From an uncultured Oscillospiraceae bacterium (GTDB lineage: Bacteria > Bacillota_A > Clostridia > Oscillospirales > Oscillospiraceae): a stretch of DNA of 15,997 nt. Positions 8,101 to 15,600 of this stretch are shown piece after piece (position 1 is the first letter of the stretch; every line of letters starts with the position of its first letter). Under the pieces are notes generated by a model that was not told where the DNA came from, ran no database searches, and worked only from the letters and a program-made list of their open reading frames with translations. Both the position numbers and the translations under genes were made by a program. The stretch is taken from assembly GCA_934589325.1 (NCBI GenBank), contig CAKTNU010000013.1, positions 1 to 15,997 of the forward strand, read 5' to 3'.

Positions 8101-8665
8101 CCTGAACATAGACTTCATCAAGTTCAGTTCCATACATCTCCTCGACCGCATTTTTCAGTGCGGTAATATGTTTCTGCGTCTCTGCGACAGTTGTAGACAT
8201 TCCCGGAGAAACATAGTCGCCCGCGCAGATAAACCCATCGGCAGAAGTAATACCATTATTCTTCATTGCCGTCAAAATAGCTTTTACAGTTTTAGCCCCA
8301 GCTGCGTCGCCATAATCGTTCTGGAAATCGGAGCAGGCAATGACGGTTATAGTGCCGTCATCCGCGGCCTGTGTATCGGCCTCGGGCTCGGCCTCGTCGC
8401 CGTCGGTGATGGTCACGTCGGCGTCGCCTGTCGGGGCTGACGGGTCCGTGTCGCCGGTATTTTCGCCTGTTTCGCCGGTCTCCTCGCCGGCCTCGCCGCT
8501 TTCGGGCGCGTCAACATCGACGATATCGGCAGGCTGTACGCCGGAACCGACCTCGTCCGCAAACGCCGCCATCGGCAGCAGGCTGAACACCATCGTGAGC
8601 ATCAGCAGCCATACGAGCAGGCTCCTGACGGTCTTACGTGTTCTTGTGTGATTCATTCTCCTCAT
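2120..8665 (-). CDS. Giant secreted multidomain protein: metallophosphoesterase plus VWA and adhesin-like modules
   Basis: A protein of 2181 residues. The signal peptide covers about residues 1-36 (basic RTRK, hydrophobic core, cut near AFA-DEV). An acidic low-complexity linker spans about 40-103. A calcineurin-like phosphoesterase (about 105-380) shows SDFQ at 112-115, GDYV at 149-152, GNHD at 189-192, AHLP at 260-263 and GHDH at 301-304; the usual D-x-H of the first block is D-F-Q. An Ig-like (Big_2-type) module follows at about 430-500, then beta-rich modules to about 840. A von Willebrand A domain (about 875-1190) has the MIDAS motif DTSSS at 894-898 and MSDGAP at 1050-1055. Further modules include one opening VVIDFGLPVDISVLGND (about 1522) and a probable jelly-roll region at about 1630-1875. 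There is no LPXTG motif, SLH domain or dockerin; the C-terminus ends in an aromatic tail (DWLDDLFGRWF). It is probably a surface or extracellular protein, substrate unknown. An ATG three codons in (8656), with AAAGG 9 bases upstream, is an equally plausible start. Confidence 0.93.
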   Translation of the reverse strand: MRRMNHTRTRKTVRSLLVWLLMLTMVFSLLPMAAFADEVGSGVQPADIVDVDAPESGEAGEETGETGENTGDTDPSAPTGDADVTITDGDEAEPEADTQAADDGTITVIACSDFQNDYGDAAGAKTVKAILTAMKNNGITSADGFICAGDYVSPGMSTTVAETQKHITALKNAVEEMYGTELDEVYVQGNHDQNPQGTGGLTGPGAHEYNGYIVYVIDEDDYMWGPYNNENRVKQTAANLESYLDGRVKALDSRPIFVVAHLPLHYSMRTYREGDGQYAGYIFDVLNSAAADGLNIFYLFGHDHSNGWDDYLGGSSVYLEAGNSINIATSQKTWESKTLNFTYMNAGYVGYYAQENTGAETTLTMTAFQISNGAVTISRYDANGLHNLKSAGVTNEKWSEKANGNYDPDTTVVASPQTVWLTSPAAKPYLSVESTVIDLAGTKSVTVTANNFVPTEWTSSDPAIAAVENGLVTFTGKVGEVTITASNAETSVSIKLTVKDSSVAPLDRTYTLVTDGSEIVSGGRYLLVYDGVADTGGNKTYDTRFVLPKIIQGGTSNSYRIGFDVEITTAAGSDTISGDEYEAYEWTLTGSSGNWLLGNSEGRYVKLLGTLYKGIITTFAETGSSFALAKSGENFTFSTTLPYTGAAVLNYNNRELINGYKNTPAPFRIYKLTSGGTSTNEKTIVLTVGQTKSDTISGGNYTDYESSADGIANITLNGKDAQVGDVSYVDAQVRIKDAATDTDWKKTGTYKNVNGNYNEVYAKYYTDSGKYQLVYTTTGDLNGTKNYFAATKESGTGEVYIPLITSSTPASTTVVFTGTSAGTTIVKVGGVTYTVIVNEKPAENEYPEYPDEGSVRVEKTGQGVDFQNTGVAKVELSTVGVPMKKGVDVILMLDTSSSMGTDLRNSTSTRIEVLRESVKNMLATFNEKDGTTGTVPDIRVAIADFNGYEYSSNSPLYLETDDHMPYGSIRSGIQSNTTVFTGNASYTAKAFVSATEYSTAESRENLAGSIKVRNGTNYDAAFYYTYQLAESITEENKANGVDRDLYVVFMSDGAPFQYNFYSAQSGYSDTDVYWKNWLDGTANNATGTHSYFYNGDGNKNRWAEAVKGDTSSTYTVIDKTKNTSGSNAYLTDVPGLGAKMYAIGFCLEQDGVVTVESQRNLLGKIATDSSYLYITDTAAGLDDAFQQIASNVKKAGQNAVFTDKLGEAYDLKLGDFYNNNNEKVGSSQITVSTYELYKKSEVGKTVGGVKVTENMVGTRKSNTPKTIQETVTFNADGTEAYSDKVGSTTNILTDGKINAKLFTYDLTTETFYWNVGDITEDEQVLTYYVYLTGSMEGTRGAGSYPTNESAVLNYKNWLDHDAQKDTVSPVMPWKSANVSYAFYLVDGNGSPIVNQTTGAIGSFANAVKITQPVVYSEVLLNSAQAIDAEVVAKNALPAGYELFDETAAYKVSVNSGTGGGSWTITKGQAVATTYVAQYDANDSSAVTNEVDSENVNSGANDYTHTVVWFAVKYVIGCVPDSVVIDFGLPVDISVLGNDILGENATVAGISGSVEGLPTTGTSALATGFGTTVEGKFGSAAVNGSKVRYTPSGMMMNEVETFAYSAQASLASDNNYYYSTVTVIPAANIYYEDSFVKFSDGWEQIGQTEDGITQQEDRPGQFSLAAYDANNVYGYDAAYKKCSAYSLGSAMKTTVTKTTNSNPPTATFTFTGTGFDLISLTSKDTGLLLVDVEGTKANGEKVKKNWAVDTYYGYIRSDDGFNKYTWTLDDSNNWHNTCEKVDSLPEGAKLDGKPEQSGDVTYTKNYKWTVTSDTENALYQIPVVRGQGLPYGTYTVKLTIKYSSAYDHNNADASGSYDFYLDAVRIYDPAGENPDGTIGDAYKADNEGWPQIIELRNQLIDSKSLSVDPASAKGIVFVDGNGAAELGDYTNFGPNNEVYLAANQAIAFKLNADSSNIAAIQIAAKAPTGTAKAQVNNGTVTEIATATEMYYTITHRIIWPNNGQESGVIVVANVGDNILSLTNIKITYKTDPDGNTAAALVDDAVVSEAPAVLMSMLGIEPPQEKTFEPDSVSMSWNKVRQGGRAVLTVKTSEDVTAISVNGGEPIESYQTRTERTGWSWNAKRVTYHVFTYTVDNAQTADYEIVAIDNDGAVSEKTYTTTLVVKSASPIRDWLDDLFGRWF

Positions 8666-8727
8666 CCTTTCCCTGAAAGTGCGGGCTGCTCCGCAGGTAC
8701 GAAGCGTTAAATTTTGCCAACTATACG

Positions 8728-8761
8728 CGCTATTTTACGTTTATACAGTTTACGCTATTTT
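8728..8761. repeat. Direct repeat CGCTATTTT flanking the -10 box of the operon promoter
   Basis: The 9-base word CGCTATTTT occurs at 8728-8736 and again at 8753-8761, a 25-base offset. One copy lies in the -10/-35 spacer and the other just downstream of the predicted start of transcription. The placement is what one expects of an operator, but two short AT-rich words could also coincide by chance. Confidence 0.35.
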
Positions 8762-8775
8762 CCAAAGAATTGCAA
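8747..8775 (-). promoter_or_regulatory. Candidate sigma-70-type promoter of the giant-protein operon
   Basis: On the minus strand TTGCAA (8775-8770) is followed after exactly 17 bases by TAAACT (8752-8747). This lies in an AT-rich island within otherwise GC-rich DNA, about 80 bases upstream of the giant gene. Agreement with the consensus is 4 of 6 in each box. It is the best promoter candidate seen for the five-gene unit. Confidence 0.5.
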
Positions 8776-8885
8776 GTGCTTTTTTGCCGATTTTCCGTGC
8801 GGATTTGCATTATCGGCACAGCATCTTGTATATCGCGCCCGCGTTCGGGAAAAAATGCTATGTATGGTGGGAGCGAAACGCGTGT

Positions 8886-9040
8886 GCTGTCTTTTGCGCA
8901 TTGGCAGTTTTTAGACCCCGGCGCCCCCATCGGCGCTTTGGGGTACTTCCTCATGACGGGGAAGCAAGAGGGGTTCCTGTGGCTTCCCCTTTAGGGGAAG
9001 CTGGCGCGGCATAAGCCGCGACTGATGGGGCGCCGGGCTT
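8886..9040. repeat. Intergenic palindromic repeat unit, copy 1
   Basis: The unit begins GTCTTTTGCGCATTGGCAG and contains GACCCCGGCGCCCCCATC, then GGGGTACTTCC. Further on come a hairpin with 7-base arms CTTCCCC/GGGGAAG (8983-9000), a perfect CGCGGC-ATAA-GCCGCG hairpin (9005-9020), and GATGGGGCGCCGGG (9024-9037), which is the inverse of the GC-rich block at 8918-8930 apart from one base. Inverted ends about 120 bases apart around internal hairpins suggest a non-coding MITE- or REP-like element. Confidence 0.6.
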
Positions 9041-9120
9041 GAGTGACTGCCATGATCAGACCCTGCAGGCAGCGGGACGCAGTGTTGGGGCTGGTATAAG
9101 GCACGGACAATGGCGCTTGT

Positions 9121-9174
9121 CCAGCCCCGGCGCCCCCATCCCCCCTTCGGGGTACTTCCCCCTGAAGGGGGAAG
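9121..9174. repeat. Intergenic repeat unit, copy 2 (short form)
   Basis: It shares CCCCGGCGCCCCCATC and TTCGGGGTACTTCCCC with the other copies and ends in a perfect hairpin, CTTCCCCC-TGAA-GGGGGAAG (9155-9174). The TTGGCA front section is missing. No T-run follows the hairpin, so it is not an obvious terminator. Confidence 0.6.
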
Positions 9175-9197
9175 CTATGGGTGTTTTTTACTGCGGT

Positions 9198-9256
9198 ACT
9201 GTCTTTTTCCCATTGGCAGTTTTCCAACCATGGAGACCCCATCGGCACTTCGTGCC
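9198..9256. repeat. Intergenic repeat unit, copy 3 (front section)
   Basis: ACTGTCTTTTTCCCATTGGCAG, a TTTTCC section and GAGACCCCATCGGCAC match the front of copies 1 and 4. It then ends in a small hairpin, GGCAC-TTC-GTGCC (9244-9256). The TTGGCA word lies 312 bases after that of copy 1 and 300 bases before that of copy 4. Confidence 0.55.
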
Positions 9257-9279
9257 ACTGTCTCGCTGCGGCTCGGTCA

Positions 9280-9326
9280 CGGCGCGGCTCTGACATGCCA
9301 CCGGCATGTCATTCACTACCGCGCCG
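9280..9326. repeat. Nested palindrome (cruciform-like)
   Basis: The inner perfect hairpin TGACATGCC-ACC-GGCATGTCA (9291-9311) is enclosed by outer arms CGGCGCGG (9280-9287) and CCGCGCCG (9319-9326). It lies within the intergenic repeat block. No T-run follows it on either strand, so a repeat-element or DNA-structure role is more likely than termination. Confidence 0.65.
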
Positions 9327-9398
9327 CCGCTTCGCTACCCTAAAAGGGGAAGCGCTTCGCGGCAAAGATTCAAGCGGCAGTGCCGAGCCCCCGCCCTT

Positions 9399-9446
9399 GG
9401 CGCCCCCTCTGGGGGAGCTGTCGGCAAAGCCGACTGAGGGGGCGCC
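9399..9446. repeat. Inverted repeat element GGCGCCCCCT ... AGGGGGCGCC
   Basis: Perfect 10-base outer arms (9399-9408 and 9437-9446) enclose CTGGGGGAGCT and an inner perfect hairpin GTCGGC-AAA-GCCGAC (9420-9434). The core combining GGGGGAGCT, GTCGGC and GCCGAC is familiar to me from intergenic repeats of Oscillospiraceae-type Clostridia; that is recollection, not a search result. Confidence 0.65.
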
Positions 9447-9493
9447 ATGGCTGAGGGAATGCCAAGGCGGAAAAGAGAGGGCAAGGTCATGGC

Positions 9494-9580
9494 CGGCGCT
9501 GTCTTTTGCCTATTGGCAATTTTCCGGCCCCGGAGACCCCATCCCCATTCGGGGTACTTCCCCTAGAAGGGGAAGCGCTC
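9494..9580. repeat. Intergenic repeat unit, copy 4
   Basis: This is the most complete front and core. It carries GCTGTCTTTTGCC, an inverted pair TTGCC-TATT-GGCAA (9506-9519), CCCCGGAGACCCCATC, ATTCGGGGTACTTCCCC and a hairpin CTTCCCC-TAGAA-GGGGAAG (9557-9575). It ends about 13 bases before the -10 box of the next gene, so it forms the immediate upstream flank of that promoter. Confidence 0.6.
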
Positions 9581-9592
9581 CACGCCACTTCC

Positions 9593-9598
9593 TATAAT
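9593..9598 (+). promoter_or_regulatory. Candidate -10 box of the glucan synthase gene
   Basis: A perfect TATAAT sits 28 bases before the ATG, giving a very short leader that still contains the GGAGG site at 9617-9621. No good -35 box is seen: the right spacing falls on GGGGAAG at the end of repeat copy 4. The site is therefore tentative. Confidence 0.4.
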
Positions 9599-9626
9599 GC
9601 TCACAACGATCCACACGGAGGATATC

Positions 9627-12600
9627 ATGGACAACATCAATTCCGGGCTGTACATTCCCGGCGACGGACTATTCGACTTTGCGGCAGCCTCGGCCAAGCT
9701 GCTTCGCCCCGATGGGGCAGGCTCCGGCCGCGACGAGGCCGCTCTGCTCCGGCGCAGCATCGCCGCGATCCGCCGCTGCCACGGCCTGATCTCGCGCCGC
9801 TACGGAGCAAAAAGCTCCGTCCCCGCCGCGTTTGAGTGGATAATGGACAACTTCTACATCGTCGAGCGCGAGGGCGCCGCCGCGTTCGCCGCGCTGCGCG
9901 AGGCCAAAAATCTCCGCGCCGCGGACGGCGGGGTCATGGTCTGCGAGCTCTGCCGGGCGCTGGTGCGTGCAGGTCAGGGCGAGGTGACGGAGGAGCGCTG
10001 CCTCGAATTTCTGCGCGGGTTCCAATCGGTCACGGCGCTGCGCCGGGCGGAGCTGTACCTCTTCCCCGCTGCGCTGCGCGCCGCGCTTATCCACGGCGTC
10101 GCCGGTGTGTGCAGGTCGATGGAGTTTGCCGACGGCAGCGACGATTTTGCCCCGGTGCTAGAACGGCTGTTCGGCGCACTGCGGCTGTTCTCCGTACTCG
10201 ACCTCGAGAAGCTGCTCGACAGCGCCGATATGACCGCCGAGGTGCTCCGCGCCGATCCCGACGGCGTGTTTTCGCGCATGGACAGCGCGTCCCGCGGCGA
10301 GTATCTGCGCCGCATTGAGCGGCTGAGCCGCCGCGAGGGGGTCGAGGAGCACATATATGCGCGGCGGCTGGTAAAGAAAGCCCGCACCGAGGGGCGGCAT
10401 GTCGGCGAGTATCTTTTCCCGGCGCCGAAGAGCTCACGCGGGCGCGGATATATCGCGGCGAATATCCTGCTGACGCTGTTTTTGACGCTGCTGCTGGCGT
10501 TCCGCGCCGGCAGCGCGGCGGCCGGGGTACTGCTGCTGCTTCCGGCATCGGAGCTCGTGAAAGGGCTTATCGATTTTGTGCTGCTGCGGCTCATCCCGGC
10601 GCGGCGGGTGCTGCGCATGGACGCAGAGCACGGTGTGCCGCCCGAGGGCAAGAGCGTATGCGTCGTGTCGGCGCTGCTGACCGACGCGGACTCCGCCCGC
10701 TCCGCCGCCGCGGAGCTTGAGCGGCTGCGCCTGAACTGCCGACGCGAGGGGCCGAACCTCATGTTCGGCGTTCTGGCAGACCTCCCGCCAGCCGCGGAGC
10801 AGACGGTCTCCGGCGATGCGGAGGTCATATCGGCGGCCGAGTCCGTGATAGCCGCGCTCAATGTGAAATACGGCGGCGGCTTTTATCTTTTCACGCGGGC
10901 GCGGAGCTATGACGGCGAGCGCTGGAGCGGCCGCGAACGCAAGCGCGGCGCGCTGCTGGAGCTTGCGAAGCTGCTGCTTGGGCGTGAATCGGCGCTGCTT
11001 GTCTGCGGCGACCGCGCCGCACTCGCCGCGGCAAGGTATATAATCACGCTCGACAGCGACACGCGGATGTACCCGGGCGCGGCAGGCGAGCTTATCGCCG
11101 CGATGCTGCACCCGCTGAACCGGGCAAGGATCGATCCGCAGCGGCACGTCGTGACCTCCGGCTACGGCGTGATACAGCCGCGCATCACGACCGAGCTTTC
11201 AAGCGCCGCCGCCACGGATTTTGCGCTGATATTCTCCGGCGGCGGGGGCAGCGACCCCTACGGCGGGGTCTGCGGCGAGCTGTATATGGACGCCTTCGAC
11301 TGCGGCGGCTTTTCGGGCAAGGGTATCATCGATGCGCTCGCCTTGCTCGAATGTACCGACGGACGTTTTCCGGACGGGCGTATTCTGAGTCACGATGCGC
11401 TCGAGGGCGCATTTCTGCGCGGCGGGTACATGGGCGACGCAGAGTTTGTCGACGGCTTCCCCGCCAAGCCGATGTCTTATTACAAGCGGCTGCACCGCTG
11501 GGTGCGAGGCGACTGGCAGAACGCACCGTGGCTGTTCGCGCCCGGGCGTGTCCTGCGTGATATCGACCGATGGAGGCTGTTCGACTCGCTGCGCCGGTCT
11601 ATGGTGCCGCCGATGACGCTGCTTGCGATGGCGCTTGGGTTTTTCCTGCCCGGGCACGGTCTCGCCGCGGCAGGCTGGGCGGCGCTCATCGCGCTCCTGA
11701 GCAGGCTCATGATATCCCTGACCGAGTGGAGCCGCAACGAGCCGAAGCACCGGCATGCCCGGATGCTGAGCGGATTCGGCGGGGCGCTGGTGGAGTGCTT
11801 CATCCGGCTGTGGCTGCTGCCGTGGGAAGCATGGATATGCCTGTCGGCAGCGGTCACGGCGCTGTGGCGCATGCTCGTGAGCGGACGCGGCCTTATGCAG
11901 TGGCAGACCGCGGCACAGGCCGACCGTGAGGATGCGGCGCTGTGGCGCCTCGCCGCGAAGATGTGGCCGGTACTTCTGCTCGGCGCGGCGCTGCTGGTAT
12001 TTTCCCCGGTGATAATAGGCAGATCCGCCGGGCTCATGTGGCTGCTGTCTCCGCCGGTGCTGGCAGCGCTGGCGCTTCCGGCCTACCGCGCCGAGGAGAT
12101 GAGCGCCGACGACCGCGAATATATCCGCGCACGCGCCGCCGATTCCTGGCGCTATCTGCGCGATTTTTCAGGCCCGGAGGATAACTTTCTCCCCCCGGAT
12201 AATTTTCAGGAGCAACCTCCGGTAGGCACGGCGCACCGCACCTCGCCGACAAATATCGGCTTTGCGATGGCCGCGGCGGTCGCGGCCTGCGACATGGATG
12301 TGATCACACGCGGCGACGCCGCCGGGTATATATCCCGCATCGCCTCGACGCTCGAAAAAATGCCGCGCTTTATGGGGCATTGGTACAACTGGTATGACAC
12401 GCGCACGCTGCTGCCGCTATCTCCGGCCTTTATATCGACGGTCGACAGCGGCAATCTGCTCGCCGGGCTCATCGCCTGCATAGGCGCTCTTCGCGAGTGG
12501 GACATGCCGGAGCAGGCAGACCGGCTGTCTGCGCTGGCCGCGCCCATGGACTTTGCTCCGCTCTATGATGCGCGGCGCGGCCTGTTCTATATCTGCTACG

Positions 12601-15600
12601 ACTGTTCAAACGACCGTCCCGCGGGCGGCTGGTACGACCTGATGGCGAGCGAAGCGATGCTCACAAGCTACATCGCCGTTGCCCGCGGCGACGTACCGGT
12701 CAGGCACTGGCGTCGGCTGAGCCGCGGCCAACTCCAGAAGGACGGCTACTGCGGCCTTGCCAGCTGGACTGGGACGATGTTTGAATACCTCATGCCGGAG
12801 CTGTTTCTGCCGCTGTACCGCGACAGTCTGCTGTATGAGAGCGGCAAGTTCTGCCTCTACGCGCAGAAGCGCCGCCGCTTTGCCGGAAAGCCCTGGGGCA
12901 TGTCCGAGAGTGCGTACTATTCGCTCGACCCGGCGCTCAGCTACCGCTACAGGGCGCACGGCTGCCCCGCTCTGGCTCTCAAGCGCGGTCAGGATGCGGA
13001 CATGGTCGTCTCTCCCTACAGCAGCTTTCTTGCGCTGGTGCTGGAGCCGGACACGGCGGCCAAAAACCTGCGGCGGCTGGAGCGCTTCGGTGCGCTCGGG
13101 CGCTGGGGCTTTATCGAGGCGCTGGACTTCACGCCCGGCCGCTGCCGCCGTGACGACGGCGAAAGGGTACGCTGCTATATGGCGCATCACGTCGGCATGA
13201 GCGTTATCGCGGCGGCAAACGCTGTCTGCGGCGGCAGCATACAGCGCCGCTTCATGGCGGATGCCGCAATGTCGGCATATTCATTATTATTGAAGGAGCG
13301 CGTTCCGGACGACTCCACTGTCATCCGCCGCGACCGCAGCGAATCACCCGAACGTCCGCCCCGGCGCGGCGACGCGCAGTGGCAGCTTCGCGGCGGTGAC
13401 GGCGCGGAGCAGTTCACGGCGCTGTCAAACGGCGTGTATAATCTGCTGCTCTCATCGCGCAATTCGGCCCGTGCTGTCTGCGGTGGCATCTGCGTGTATG
13501 ATTTCCCGGGCATAAGCATCTCACTGCGCTTCGGCCGCGAGGACATCCGAGTGCCGGGTGAAAATTATTTGTGGGAGCTCGGAGAGGAGCACGGGCGCGT
13601 CCGTTTTGAACAGGGCGGGCTTGAGGTGTCGGCCTCCTGCTTCGTCGCCGCCGGGGAATACGGCGAGGTGCGTGACATAACGCTCCGCGTCGACCGGGAT
13701 ATGCGCGGTGAGCTGTATTTTGAGTTCACTCCGCTGCTTGCACCGCTGTCCGATCATACTAACCACCCAGCCTTCTGGCGGCTCGGTATCTTCTCCGAGC
13801 TTGAAGGCGGCGCGCTGCTGCTGCGCCGATGCAGGCGCGGAGAACTGCCTGAGCGATGGCTGTGCATGGCCGTCAGCGAAAACGCAGATCTTTCGGCGGA
13901 CAGGGACGGCTCTCTGGGCTGGCTCTCCGCACCGGAGGTAAAGGCCGCGGTAAAATTGAGCCTCTCCGCAGATACGGAAACGCGTCTGCGTCTGACGCTG
14001 TGCCTCGCCGGTTCGAGAGCCGATGCGCTCGACGGCGCACTGCGTCTGCTTGCGGCGGGCGAGCTTGACCGCGGCAGCATGTGTTCGGCGGCGGCAGCAC
14101 TGACGGGCATGAGCGGTGAAGACACGGGCGAGGCGATGGCTCTGCTGCCGGCGCTTATAAAAAATCCGCTTTACGCTGCGGCGCCCCGCCGTGAGCTGTG
14201 GCGCTTCGGCATATCCGGAGACCTGCCGCTTATCGCCTGCGAGGGTCGTGCGCAGGAGGCGGACGACCTGCTGCGCCGCTTCTGCCTGCTGAAAAGCTGC
14301 GGAGTTGATGCGGACCTTGTCTATTTCAGCTCCGAGCACGGCGAATATCACCAGCCTCTTCTGCGGCGGATAGAGCGGCTGCTGGCCTCATACTCTCTCG
14401 AAGCGCTCATCGGCGCCCGCGGCGGCGTACACTTCGCCCCGCTCGATGCTCTGGGAACGATATCCTCGCGTTCCGCCGTTGTTATCGGCAGCACGAAGCC
14501 GGAGCACAGTCCCATGCCTATGCCGGTGCTGAGCGCGGCAAGGGTTCCGGGAAGCATGCCGGAGCTTTCCCGTGGCGGAATGACCTTCAGCTTCACCGGG
14601 CTCCCGGGCCGCTGCTGGCAGAATATAATCACAAACGGCAGCCTCGGCTGGACAGCCACCGACTGCGGCATGGGCGGAATGTGGTACAAAAATGCCCGTG
14701 AAATGCGTATAAACCGCCCCGCGGACGATATCTGCGCTGTTTCCGGCACGGAACGGCTATGGCTGGAGCTCGACGGCCGGCGTGTCGGTATTTTTGCCGC
14801 AAACGACGGCTGCACCTGCACGGTTCGCTATGCTCCCGGCACCGCACGCTGGGAAAAGACCGTACGCGGCCGGAAGATCGTAACGACCGGCTTCATCCCA
14901 CGCGGCATCGATGCACGCGTATTCATTATCGAGGGTGCGGCCGGTCTGCCGCTGACATGGTCGCTCGAGCTGGTTCTCGGCGCGCAGGACGGCTCATCGG
15001 TCGTCTGTGAGAATGAGAATGGCGTGTTCGCCGCACGGAATCCCGAGAGCTACTATTCCGACATTGTCTTCCGCGCTGCGGCGAATCAGCCCTCGCGCAT
15101 CGGCACCGACTTTGCCCCGGCCGGACTGTGCATGGCACTCAACTGCCCCGAAACTCTGGTTCTCGCCTGCGGCTGCTGCAGCTCCGCGGAGCTTCTCGAA
15201 TTATGTAAACCTGTCAATGCCCGGGCAAGCCTCCGCTCCGTCACCGACTATTGGGAGACCCTGCTAGGCCGTTTCCGTGTCCAGGGTGCGGGCGCCGCTG
15301 TTGACAGATATCTGAGCGGCTGGTGCGCGTATCAGGCCATCGCCTGCCGCCTCGAAGGGCGCAGCAGCCTGTACCAGAGCGGCGGCGCGCTCGGCTTCCG
15401 CGACCAGCTTCAGGACGGCGTGAATCTCATGCTGATAAGCCCGGTCTACGCCCGTGAGCGTATCCTTGACGCCTGCCGACATCAGTATATCGAAGGCGAC
15501 GTCATGCACTGGTGGCACCCGCATCCAGACGGCGATAAGGGCATCCGCACACGCTGCTCTGACGATCTGCTCTGGCTGGTCTGGGCGCTGTGCGAATATG

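Noticed and set aside
8886..9580. CRISPR array
   Set aside because: The repeats are imperfect, differ in length and content, lie about 300 bases apart and have no short uniform spacers or cas genes nearby.
8991..9597. Several overlapping short open frames in the intergenic gap on both strands
   Set aside because: They translate the palindromic repeats themselves, giving similar repeated words such as HWQF in more than one frame, and none has a good ribosome binding site.
9974..10861. A 295-codon minus-strand open frame inside the glucan synthase gene
   Set aside because: The product is Ser/Arg-rich low complexity typical of the reverse strand of GC-rich coding DNA, and the opposite frame carries conserved GT84 sequence.
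13521..14351. A 276-codon minus-strand open frame inside the glucan synthase gene
   Set aside because: It is antisense to a continuous frame that carries conserved GH94-type sequence on both sides; its own product shows no domain and is rich in Arg, Gln and Ala.
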